Assembly: GCA_038230275.1 (NCBI GenBank)
Contig: JBBRNO010000013.1
Coordinates: 23,288 to 87,287, forward strand
DNA from: JANXXV01 sp038230275
GTDB taxonomy: Bacteria; Acidobacteriota; Terriglobia; Bryobacterales; Bryobacteraceae
Direction: 5' to 3'
DNA length: 64,000 nt
Part shown: positions 42,129 through 50,717 of the stretch, in pieces
How the letters are laid out: every line of letters begins with the position of its first letter
Position numbering within the stretch: the first letter of the stretch is position 1
Position numbers and translations under genes: made by a program
The notes under the pieces: model-generated
Database searches by the model: none
What the model saw: the letters and a program-made list of their open reading frames with translations, nothing else
What the model was told of the DNA's origin: nothing

Positions 42129-42943
42129 TTAACGCCCGCCCACCAACACGTGGAGGCCGTTTACCGCTTCCCGCAGGGACTTCGATTGTGCAAACATTTC
42201 TTCGCTGGTAGCAGCGATTTCCTCGGAACTGGCGGCTGATTGCCGCGTCACTCTTTCCATGCGCAGGACCGGCGTAGAGATTTGCGCTATTCCAGGCGCC
42301 TGCTCCCTACGGGATGCATTCACTTCGTCAACCAGCGTCTTCGCCTTGGTCGCGTCCGTGTTGATGGCCTGGTTCGAAATCGCCACCTCGCCCAGCTTTC
42401 TGCCGCTGTCCTGGGACTTACGGATCGATCCTTCGATCAAGCTTGTGCTGTCCTTCGCCGCCTGTGCACTGCGCTGAGCCAGATTGCGCACCTCTTCGGC
42501 AACCACCGCAAATCCCATGCCCGATTCTCCGGCGCGCGCTGCTTCCACCGCCGCGTTCTGCGCCAGAATATTGGTTTGGAAAGCGATCACGTCAATCACT
42601 TTGATGATTTTCGAGATCTCGCCGCCGGACGCTGTCATCTCCTGAATGGATTTCGTCATGTCGGCAAGATTCAACACTGCCTCCAATACTCGTTCACTGA
42701 ACCTGATCATCTATATCGCCGCCTGACTGGAGTTAGCGCTGTTCCTGCGTGAAACGGAAGCCATCGGATGGCTCGCGAACCGATATCGAGCTTCTTATTG
42801 CTGACGCGCCGTACTGCATCCAAGAAGCGGTTCGACTGGTGGTATGACGACACATACACGTAAACAAGCGTCAGGATCAATGCGTACATCACCGCGAGTA
42901 CGCCGAACAGCCTCCTTCCAACTGTCAGTTTGCTGCTTCTTAT
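42129..42943 (-). pseudogene. decayed methyl-accepting chemotaxis protein
   Basis: The C-terminal part (42129-42710, 193 residues) is a clear MCP signalling domain, with the hairpin-tip region in AFQTNILAQNAAVEAARAGESG-like sequence and the flanking helices. Upstream, in a different frame (42707-42943), there is an N-terminal membrane segment (KLTVGRRLFGVLAV, MYALILTLVYVYV) and the start of a 4-helix-type sensor domain (FLDAVRRVSNKKLDIGSRA). Most of the sensor, second membrane helix and HAMP domain are missing, and there is no good start codon. This reads as an internal deletion and frame loss in a former receptor gene. Confidence 0.7.
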
Positions 42944-42969
42944 TACTTAACTCCCCATCCCGCTGACTT

Positions 42970-44343
42970 CTATTTGAAGGAGTACTGTTGGAACACATAG
43001 AAATATCTCGGGTTGATGTGCGGTGTAGCGTTCGCGACGAATTCACCCTTGAAGAAGTGGCCAAAGCCGCCGCCAAAAAGGTGTGCGCCGCGCGAATAAG
43101 TCAGGAACGAATCCACTTCCTGGCCGACGTGCGTGCCTGCCGTACCGGTCTTGGAGATGGCGATCGAGCCTCCCTGGCTGTTATAAAGCGAATCCGTTGC
43201 ACTGGCCAGCCAGTTGTTTGTGTACATCACATTCAAGGCTAACGATTTGGTCAGACTCAACGTCTCCAGCGTCTTCACCGTGCGAAGGTTGCGCCACCCG
43301 AACAAATCTTCATGTCCAAATTTGTCGTGATTGGCGGGGGAAAGCTGGTCGTATGTAGTCCCGCTATTTGGTCCGCTTCCGGCGCCAGAGGCTTCCTTAT
43401 ACTCTGCCGAAAGGGTGAGCGGGCGGCCAAACGCCGTAACCTTGCGCGACGCCCCGGCAAACCATGCATAGGCGCGCTGAGTGACAAGCCCGGCATGCCC
43501 GGTCTGGCCAACTCCTTCCAAGCTGTAGGCAATCTTAAAAGGAGCTTTCCCATAGAAACGGCCGCCGAAGCTATTGGTTCCCAGAGTGCCCGCCCCGGTC
43601 CAACCGCCTATCTTGTTTTGCGAATGCCGCAAAGCATACACATCCACTGAGGCGCCGTGCCATACATCTGAGAAGGTGTTGTACATACCCCAGATTCTCT
43701 CGCCCAACTCCGGTTTATTGAATTCTTCCGGCAGCACCTTGACGGGAGAAACCATCAGAAATTCCAGACGCATTCCGGCCGTGCGGTAATACAGGCGGCC
43801 TGTATCGAAAGTCCGGGAAACATTGCTCCATTGAGGCGAACCAATCAGCCGCGCCTCACCAAGATTAAGCATCTGGCGGCCAAAGCTGGCTCCGAAGCCG
43901 ATCTTCCGATCGCTCAAGATTTCGACGAAGGCCTCTTGTAAATCGACGGTGTCCCGAATCGTGTTGGGAGCGGCCAAGCCGTAGAACGGCACGCGGGAGT
44001 CTTGCGCCATAGCGCTAACCTTGAACCAGGAGACCGGCTTGAACTGAGCACCAATCCGCAGGCGGCTCAGCATGTCCTCCTGATTTACCGACTTGCCGAA
44101 GTTCACACCGTCTTTGCGCTCCCAGCGGGTGCGTTCCTCAAAAGTGAAACCGAAGACCTCCTTGGTGCCTTCCCGCAATGCCTGATTCAGATCTTGTAGA
44201 GGATCCTGCTGCGCTGATGCAATAGAATTCGCAGCCGGGGCGGATAATAGCGTGGCCAATAGTAGCCTCAAGATTTCTTTCCGGGGTATGCGTCCCCATC
44301 GTGCGAGGGGATTGTGTGCTTTTTCGAGCCTTTCGGGTGCCAT
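42970..44343 (-). CDS. alginate-export-type outer-membrane porin
   Basis: A 457-residue exported beta-barrel with a signal segment (LLLATLLSAPAANSIASA). The middle and C-terminus alternate hydrophobic and polar residues (MLNLGEARLIGSPQW, RLYYRTAGMRLEFLM, ending FYVFQQYSFK, the C-terminal Phe/Tyr-rich barrel closure). The pattern matches AlgE/alginate-export-domain proteins with 16-18 strands. Substrate unknown; no alginate genes are near. The start at 44343 gives a long N-terminus; a start closer to the leader is possible. Confidence 0.8.
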   Translation of the reverse strand: MAPERLEKAHNPLARWGRIPRKEILRLLLATLLSAPAANSIASAQQDPLQDLNQALREGTKEVFGFTFEERTRWERKDGVNFGKSVNQEDMLSRLRIGAQFKPVSWFKVSAMAQDSRVPFYGLAAPNTIRDTVDLQEAFVEILSDRKIGFGASFGRQMLNLGEARLIGSPQWSNVSRTFDTGRLYYRTAGMRLEFLMVSPVKVLPEEFNKPELGERIWGMYNTFSDVWHGASVDVYALRHSQNKIGGWTGAGTLGTNSFGGRFYGKAPFKIAYSLEGVGQTGHAGLVTQRAYAWFAGASRKVTAFGRPLTLSAEYKEASGAGSGPNSGTTYDQLSPANHDKFGHEDLFGWRNLRTVKTLETLSLTKSLALNVMYTNNWLASATDSLYNSQGGSIAISKTGTAGTHVGQEVDSFLTYSRGAHLFGGGFGHFFKGEFVANATPHINPRYFYVFQQYSFK

Positions 44344-44504
44344 TGTCCTTCATATCGGTTAGGCACAGCGGGACAATAGCAGCCCCTCACTCAGGGTAGC
44401 GGCGGCACCTCTCAAACTTATCTTCCATTCAGCTAAATCCAACCCGTCTTTTCTTGCGTAATGTTAGTGTGCTACGAAACTCAGTATCGTGTTACCCTGT
44501 TGCA

Positions 44505-46547
44505 ATGGCCATCCGGTTGGTACTCGCCCTCACTGCCATGGCAAGCCTTTGCGGTGCGCAAGACGCCAAGCCCAACATCCCGCCCATCCATACCAGTATT
44601 GTAATTACGGCCTCACCAACCCAACCGGATGTCGACCGCCGGAATTCGGAAGTTTTCAGCCGCACCCTCTTTTCCCGCGACGATCAAATTTTTCACGTTC
44701 TCGATGCCGGAATCAACGCCGGTCAGCACGAAGGGGGAGGCAAGTCGGTGGAGATCCGGCGCTTCGGATTCAACCTCGATCATGGCGGCGTAAATGGCGG
44801 ACTCAAAGTTTTGGTGGACGATGTCCAACAGAACCAATCCACTCAGGGGCACGGTCAGGGCTACCTCGGATCGTTAAAAAATCTCAGCCCGGAACTGGTT
44901 CAGGAAGTGAATATTATCAACGGTCCGTTCAGTGCCGAATACGGCGACTTCAGCGGCCTCGGTGTGGTCCACATCCGGATGCGCGAATCGCTGCCCGATG
45001 AAATCACCGCGCGCATCCAGGGTGGTTCGTTCGGCTCGTTCCGCTCCTTCCTGGCGCTCAGTCCGGAACTGAAGCGCGGCGAAGCCTTCGTTTCCTATGA
45101 GGGGTCGCGCACCGACGGCCCGTTTCAAAGCCCGCTCCAATACGTGCGCCATAATGTAACGGCGAACCTGACGCGGCATCTTTCAGACCATCAAAGCGTC
45201 GGATTCAAATTCAACGGCGGTCTGAACACGTTCGATTCCTCCGGCCAGATTCCGCTGGATGAAGTGGCCGCCGGCAGGCTGGACCGCTTCGGCTATGTGG
45301 ACCCGTCCGATGGCGGACGTGTGCGTTCCGGCACCGCCGGTTTGTACTACCGCCGCAATGACGATCAGGGAAACGTGTTCAAAGCGGATGCCTTCGTCAG
45401 CAGGTCGTTGTTCGACCTGTACTCGAATTTCACTTTCTTCCTGAACGATCCTGAGCATGGCGACGCTATTCAACAGCACGATTCGCGCCTGCAGGAAGGC
45501 GCCAATGTTCAGTATCTGCACCCATCCCGGTTTTCGTGGGGCCAATCGCTACTCACCGCCGGCGCAAATTATCACGATAATCAAATCAACGTCGGCCTCT
45601 ACCCGCGGGTGGAACGAGTGCCCACCGGAGTTACCTCGCGCGCCAACATCCGCGTTACTAACGGTGCAGGATACGTGCAGGAGAGTCTCTCGTTGTTCGC
45701 AAACAAGCTGCAGCTTGGCGCGGGCCTGCGATTTGACGAATTTCGTTTCGATGTCGCGGACCGCGTGGATCCGTCCGGCACGGGAACTCAAAACGCAGCA
45801 AATTTTCAGCCTAAGGCGAGCCTTGCCTACACCCCGTCCTCGCGAGTGCCGCTGACGCTTCACCTCAACTATGGACGCGGCATTTCCACCTCTGACGCGC
45901 GCGCCGTCGTGCAATATCCTGAATTGCCCCGGGTCGCCACCACGGACTTCTATCAACTGGGCACGTCCCATCACCTGGGAAGGGTCTCGCTGAGTACTGA
46001 TCTGTTCTGGATCGACCGGTCGAACGAAAAAGTCTACATTCCCGACGATGGGTCGTTCGAATTTAAAGGCCCAAGCCGTGCCTACGGTTTCGAAACAAAG
46101 GCATCCGTACAAATCACCCGCAGCCTGGCCTTCAACGGCGGAATTACTAAAGTAGCCAACGCGTTTTACCGTGGAACATTTCCACGCGTCTACGTGGATA
46201 GCGCGCCTCACTTCACCGCAAACGCCGGACTCACGCTGGCAGGTTGGCGTGGCTGGAACGGTTCTCTGCGCATGCGCGCCATCAATCACTACCGCCTGGA
46301 TGGCGAGGATCCCTCCATCGTGGCGTCCGGACATACGGTGCTCGATTTCGGCATGTCACGGCGAATCTATCGCGGCGTGGAATTCAACCTCACCGTGGAT
46401 AACATGACCAATCGAGACTACTACGAGACACAGAATTATTTCGAGTCGCGCCTGCCGGGGCAGGATGCCCTATCGCGAATCCACGCTACACCAGGGTATC
46501 CGATTACGGTGATGGCCGGCTTTACGTTCCGGCTGCGCGGCAAATAA
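44505..46547 (+). CDS. TonB-dependent outer-membrane receptor
   Basis: A 680-residue receptor with signal peptide (IRLVLALTAMASLCGAQ). The plug domain has VDDVQQNQSTQGHGQGYLG and INGPFSAEYGDFSGLGVVHI (about 100-165), followed by a 22-strand-type barrel ending in ITVMAGFTFRLRG. No carboxypeptidase-regulatory N-terminal domain, unlike the receptor at the other end of the window. It likely takes up a siderophore, metal complex or saccharide. The start at ATG 44505 is chosen because the leader begins there. Confidence 0.9.
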   Translation: MAIRLVLALTAMASLCGAQDAKPNIPPIHTSIVITASPTQPDVDRRNSEVFSRTLFSRDDQIFHVLDAGINAGQHEGGGKSVEIRRFGFNLDHGGVNGGLKVLVDDVQQNQSTQGHGQGYLGSLKNLSPELVQEVNIINGPFSAEYGDFSGLGVVHIRMRESLPDEITARIQGGSFGSFRSFLALSPELKRGEAFVSYEGSRTDGPFQSPLQYVRHNVTANLTRHLSDHQSVGFKFNGGLNTFDSSGQIPLDEVAAGRLDRFGYVDPSDGGRVRSGTAGLYYRRNDDQGNVFKADAFVSRSLFDLYSNFTFFLNDPEHGDAIQQHDSRLQEGANVQYLHPSRFSWGQSLLTAGANYHDNQINVGLYPRVERVPTGVTSRANIRVTNGAGYVQESLSLFANKLQLGAGLRFDEFRFDVADRVDPSGTGTQNAANFQPKASLAYTPSSRVPLTLHLNYGRGISTSDARAVVQYPELPRVATTDFYQLGTSHHLGRVSLSTDLFWIDRSNEKVYIPDDGSFEFKGPSRAYGFETKASVQITRSLAFNGGITKVANAFYRGTFPRVYVDSAPHFTANAGLTLAGWRGWNGSLRMRAINHYRLDGEDPSIVASGHTVLDFGMSRRIYRGVEFNLTVDNMTNRDYYETQNYFESRLPGQDALSRIHATPGYPITVMAGFTFRLRGK

Positions 46548-47426
46548 TTACGCGGGCTGCTTGGATTGGGAACTGGGTCGATGGCTGTCAAGAAACGCCT
46601 TGGCGACTGACTTGCCATGCTCGTAAGCACTCTCATAGGCCGCTTTGCGTTCATCGCGGGAGTAGCCATAGCCAATTCGATAAAAGCGTTCCAACGAGAG
46701 GCCCACTACATAGGTTCCGGCATAGGCCACCGCAGCCTTGGGAATGAGCCCGCCCCCCATTGGAATATGTCCCACCAGTTCGCGGGCCAGAGCCCGCCAG
46801 CCGAAGGCGCCGGCCAGCAGCGACGCCATTTCCGCACGCTGTTCCCGGTAGCCGATATTGCGGTCGCTTGCGCCGGCAATCTGGAACGCCATTCGTACCT
46901 GGTTCATAGTGAGAAACGCCGTATCAGAGGCAAATTCCCCCACAGCCCAGGGCAGGGAAATGAACGGCAGAATGGACGGTATGGCGGTGGCCAGGGAAAA
47001 CAGCGCGTTCTCTTTAGCCACAGTCTTAATGATCTGGCTCACCACCGGTTCGCGGAACGGATAAATATGACGCGCCAGAGAGAGCTGCAAGTCGGGATGC
47101 CGCTGCATGATTTCCCAAACTACCCGCTTCGGGTTGTTGGGATAGTAAACAAAACCACTCCTCGGATGCGAGATGCCTTCTTCAAATACGTCCAGCACCG
47201 GTGGCAGCGTGGAATCGCCAGTCCGCTGCAGCACATGCCGGAGTTCGGAACGTCTTTGCGGAGAAACCTCCGGGGGGGCAAAGAAACTCTCCATCTCTTC
47301 GTACATGTTAGTCGTCGAAGCGTGGAGGGTAATCGAGAGGGGCCGCTCGGTAATTTCGCGGACCTCTTGCGGATTCAGATTCGAAATCGCATCCTTCAGC
47401 TGTTTGATCATTTGCGTTCCCATCAT
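46548..47426 (-). CDS. conserved hypothetical protein with DUF697-like membrane segment
   Basis: A 292-residue protein. The first half is soluble and charged; the second has hydrophobic stretches (ALFSLATAIPSILPFISLPWAVGEF and HIPMGGGLIPKAAVAYAGTYVVGLSLE, residues about 150-175 and 230-260) resembling the C-terminal part of DUF697/YcjF-type proteins. Function unknown. It follows a PD-(D/E)XK-like gene by 17 bp on the same strand and is convergent with the TonB receptor. Confidence 0.65.
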   Translation of the reverse strand: MMGTQMIKQLKDAISNLNPQEVREITERPLSITLHASTTNMYEEMESFFAPPEVSPQRRSELRHVLQRTGDSTLPPVLDVFEEGISHPRSGFVYYPNNPKRVVWEIMQRHPDLQLSLARHIYPFREPVVSQIIKTVAKENALFSLATAIPSILPFISLPWAVGEFASDTAFLTMNQVRMAFQIAGASDRNIGYREQRAEMASLLAGAFGWRALARELVGHIPMGGGLIPKAAVAYAGTYVVGLSLERFYRIGYGYSRDERKAAYESAYEHGKSVAKAFLDSHRPSSQSKQPA

Positions 47427-47443
47427 AAGTTTTGAATTCCATC

Positions 47444-48943
47444 CTAAGCCGCACTGGCCGCGCCCGCCAGCCTAAAGACCACTTGGAAGTTGCGCCGCCA
47501 ATCCATGGAGACGCCCATCCGTTCGACGTTTATCGCGCCTGAGAAGTATCCAAGAATTATCTCGCTGCTGGGATGAAAGTTCAGCGCCGGCGCCACAAGC
47601 AGCAGGCGGGGTGCGCTTTTTACTAACGCCATCCCAGGAAAATAGCCATTCCTGGTAAAGTCGTCCCTGTCCATGTGCCATTTCACCCGCATCCAGTAGT
47701 CCAGCGCCTGCAGCGGCAAATGGATATCCTCAGTTGCCTTCAATTCAATCACCGCCAGGCGCCCGTCCCGTTCTGCCCCTAAAAGGTCAATCACGCCTCG
47801 TTCGCCGCCCGCGAAAGCAGGCACCTGCCCATAAACCGGGGATTGCTCCAAGCACGCATCCAAACTCTGCACGCCTGCCCGTACCTGAGATTCCAACCAT
47901 TGCTCCGGATGCGATTGGTAAAGCAGGCTTCGTTTGTCCGGATTATCCCCATTCCTTTTGCTGGCCAGATGGAGCGCCAGCGCTTCGATCTCCGTTAGGT
48001 TAGAAGCATGAACCGCATGTTTTGTTTCGAGCCCAAATACAAACGCCTCGGCCGACCGCTTCGCAAATTCCATGCCGCGCACGCGCAGACTCAGCGAGCC
48101 ATCTCCGCCGTCAATTGCTTCCACTCCGGGAATCCCGCATAGTTTTTCCACCCAGGCATCAGTCCGTGCGTTCGTCAGCGGCGATGCCGAACGATGCGTC
48201 TGCAATTGTGTGTCCAGATTTCCGTAATCCTGAAGGTCCACTCGCTGTTCATAGCCTTCCGGCGAGTAGACATACACGGTGTAATGCGCCTTGGCGCCAT
48301 CCAGGTACAACAGACGCAAGCAAGTGGCCCTCTCCTGTCCGGCGGGAAGAAAAAGCACCAGTCCGGCTATTTTGATTTTGGGCTCGCGTTTGCGCAGATA
48401 GTCCAGCCAGATCAGGCCGAAGCTAAGAATTCCGCTGCAATCGTCCGTTTCCGGAGCAGCTCCAATCGCCGCCAGTCCGGACGCTCCTTTCTTCAGGAAG
48501 GCGCGTGGATAAACCGGAGAAAGACTACGCCGCAGGTCTTGTTCGGTGGTCAGTTCCGATAGAGTCCAGCCGGGAAACTGCCGGGAAAGCGACCGTCCAA
48601 ATGTTTCCCGGTAGTGCAATCGGGTTCCACGCTTACTTGCTGCCTGGGTCTGGGGCCGGGCCAGATCCAGCAACTGCATGGTGCCGGTCCGCTTGCCGAA
48701 GTGTTCGACCAGAAGATCCAGCCGTCCCGGCCTTTCGGCCGAAATGCCTGTCACTTTGCGGACTACGTTTCGCTCCTTATTCCACGCCTGCAGCGTCAGT
48801 CGGCCATTCTGAAACTCCAAATGATACGAATCGCTGGTGAGCGCGATCTGTCCCTCGCCCGGCTCAATCAGCACCGGCGCTTTGCTTCCCGCAAGGAAGC
48901 GCTCGATCGCCCGATGTGCTTCCTCTGCGCCTGCTATTAGCAT
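47444..48943 (-). CDS. protein with C-terminal PD-(D/E)XK nuclease-like domain
   Basis: A 499-residue protein. The C-terminal region has the restriction-endonuclease core: Asp in GGERGVIDLLG and E-x-K in LAVIELKATEDIHLPLQALDYW (residues about 400-430), the last with the QALDYW helix of DUF91/NucS-like nucleases. The N-terminal 300 residues are unassigned. The start at ATG 48943 (MLIAGAEEA) is preferred: the upstream part of the frame to 49261 overlaps the YggS gene on the other strand. Nuclease activity and substrate are inferred only from the motif. Confidence 0.72.
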   Translation of the reverse strand: MLIAGAEEAHRAIERFLAGSKAPVLIEPGEGQIALTSDSYHLEFQNGRLTLQAWNKERNVVRKVTGISAERPGRLDLLVEHFGKRTGTMQLLDLARPQTQAASKRGTRLHYRETFGRSLSRQFPGWTLSELTTEQDLRRSLSPVYPRAFLKKGASGLAAIGAAPETDDCSGILSFGLIWLDYLRKREPKIKIAGLVLFLPAGQERATCLRLLYLDGAKAHYTVYVYSPEGYEQRVDLQDYGNLDTQLQTHRSASPLTNARTDAWVEKLCGIPGVEAIDGGDGSLSLRVRGMEFAKRSAEAFVFGLETKHAVHASNLTEIEALALHLASKRNGDNPDKRSLLYQSHPEQWLESQVRAGVQSLDACLEQSPVYGQVPAFAGGERGVIDLLGAERDGRLAVIELKATEDIHLPLQALDYWMRVKWHMDRDDFTRNGYFPGMALVKSAPRLLLVAPALNFHPSSEIILGYFSGAINVERMGVSMDWRRNFQVVFRLAGAASAA

Positions 48944-48964
48944 CTGCCCTCTATTATAGGATTG

Positions 48965-49630
48965 ATGTCCGAAATGAAGATCCGGCTCGACGCCGTCGAA
49001 GAACGCATTCAGCGCGCGGTGCAGAGTTGTGGACGCAGCCGCGGCGAGGTAACTCTGATCGCGGTAACCAAGATATTCCCGGTTGCGGTAATCCGCGAGG
49101 CCTATGACTTGGGTCTGCGCGATTTCGGGGAAAATTACGTCCAGGAATTTCAAGGCAAGGCGAATCAGGTTTCCGATCTGGCGGGCGCGCGTTTTCATCT
49201 GATCGGTCATTTGCAGTCGAACAAAGCGAAGATTGCCTCCGACCTGTTCGATGTCATTCAAACGGTGGATACGCCGAAACTGGCGCAGCGCCTTGACGCT
49301 GCTGGAAAGCCGTTGGACGTTTTTCTGGAAGTGAAGCTAGCGGCGGAAGATTCCAAGAGCGGCGCCCTTCCGGAGGAGCTTCCGGCACTCATCGCGACGG
49401 TGATGCAGTGCGCCAATCTGCGGCTTGCCGGGCTGATGACCATGCCTCCATGGTCAGACGATGCCGAGCCCTCGCGTCCCTATTTTCGCCGGCTGCGCCT
49501 GTTGGGCGAACAGCACGGTCTAACTGCGCTCTCCATGGGGATGTCGCATGATTTCGAGGTTGCCATTGCAGAGGGCGCCACGCACATTCGCGTCGGCACC
49601 GCGCTCTTCGGACGGCGACAGAAGCCGTGA
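48965..49630 (+). CDS. yggS: YggS-family PLP homeostasis protein
   Basis: A 221-residue single-domain alanine-racemase-like barrel. The PLP lysine lies in VTLIAVTKIFPV, followed by FGENYVQEFQGK and RFHLIGHLQSNKAK, the family signature. The phosphate-binding end is SMGMSHDFEVAIAEGATHIRVGTALFG. YggS/PLPBP buffers intracellular pyridoxal phosphate and has no catalytic partner residue. Its GTGA overlap couples it to the glycosyltransferase gene that follows. Confidence 0.93.
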   Translation: MSEMKIRLDAVEERIQRAVQSCGRSRGEVTLIAVTKIFPVAVIREAYDLGLRDFGENYVQEFQGKANQVSDLAGARFHLIGHLQSNKAKIASDLFDVIQTVDTPKLAQRLDAAGKPLDVFLEVKLAAEDSKSGALPEELPALIATVMQCANLRLAGLMTMPPWSDDAEPSRPYFRRLRLLGEQHGLTALSMGMSHDFEVAIAEGATHIRVGTALFGRRQKP

Positions 49631-50703
49631 AGGTGGGCTACTATTCGCCGTTGCCGCCGGCCCACACAGGGGTTGCCGACTACGCCGCCGCGCTGTTGCA
49701 TGCCCTAAGCAAATTGGGTGATGTGGAAACCGAGGCTCCAAGCGGAAGCACCAATGTGAACCTCTACCAACTGGGCAACAACCAACTGCATCGCGACATT
49801 TACCAGCGGGCGCTGGCTGAACCCGGTGTGGTGGTTCTGCACGACGCGGTACTGCAACACTTCTTCCTAGGCTCGCTCACGGAACAGCAGTACATCGACG
49901 AATTTGTTTACAACTACGGCGAATGGACTCGGGATCAGGCAGCGAATCTCTGGCGCCGCCGCGCCGCCTCTGGCGCGGACGCCGAATACTTCCGATACCC
50001 CATGCTGCGGAGGATTGCTGAGGTATCCCGCGCCCTCGTTGTGCATAACCCCGCAGCGTCGCAGATGGTGAAAGCGCAATGCGCCGGCGCGAACGTTGTG
50101 GAGATTCCCCACTTGTTTGAAGCCCCGCCGTCCGCACCCGCACTGCAAGCGACGCGTCCGTTCACCTTCGGCATTTTTGGCCACTTGCGCGAATCCAAAC
50201 GAGTTCTTCCACTGCTGCGTGCCTACGGGCAAGTTCGTAATCAATCGGAAAACATCGGCCTGCTGGTAGCGGGGGAGTGTGTGTCCTCCGATCTTGCCCG
50301 GGCGATGGATCCGCTGCTGCAGCAGCCTGGAATCACTAGGATCGGATACACCGCGGAGGCCGATTTCTGGAGTAATGCGCGCAGCGTGGACGCCTGTGTC
50401 AATCTACGCTACCCAGCCGCCGGAGAAACTTCTGGCATTGCCATACGTCTGATGGGTATAGGGAAGCCGGTGCTGATGACGCGGGCGATGGAGACATCGC
50501 GCTTCCCCGAAACCGCGTGCCTGCGCGTGGATGCAGGCGCGGCGGAGCAGGACATGCTGGCCGCGTTTATGCTTTGGCTCAGCCGCTATCCGGAGCACGC
50601 AGCACGCATCGGCGCCAGTGCCGCGGCGTACATCGACGAGTTTCACGCGGTGGAGCGTGTTGCGGCGCAATATTGGGCAACGTTGCTGAAGGCCGCAACT
50701 TGA
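49627..50703 (+). CDS. GT-B glycosyltransferase (family 4-like)
   Basis: A 358-residue GT-B protein. The N-terminal GYYSPLPPAHTGVADYAAALLHAL is typical of GT4 enzymes in surface polysaccharide synthesis; the C-terminal domain has TFGIFGHLRESKRVLPLLRA and the donor-binding ETSGIAIRLMGIGKP segment. Donor and acceptor unknown. GTG start overlapping the yggS stop; the CocE hydrolase gene begins 15 bp after its stop. Confidence 0.85.
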   Translation: MKVGYYSPLPPAHTGVADYAAALLHALSKLGDVETEAPSGSTNVNLYQLGNNQLHRDIYQRALAEPGVVVLHDAVLQHFFLGSLTEQQYIDEFVYNYGEWTRDQAANLWRRRAASGADAEYFRYPMLRRIAEVSRALVVHNPAASQMVKAQCAGANVVEIPHLFEAPPSAPALQATRPFTFGIFGHLRESKRVLPLLRAYGQVRNQSENIGLLVAGECVSSDLARAMDPLLQQPGITRIGYTAEADFWSNARSVDACVNLRYPAAGETSGIAIRLMGIGKPVLMTRAMETSRFPETACLRVDAGAAEQDMLAAFMLWLSRYPEHAARIGASAAAYIDEFHAVERVAAQYWATLLKAAT

Positions 50704-50717
50704 AGGATGATGTCTGT

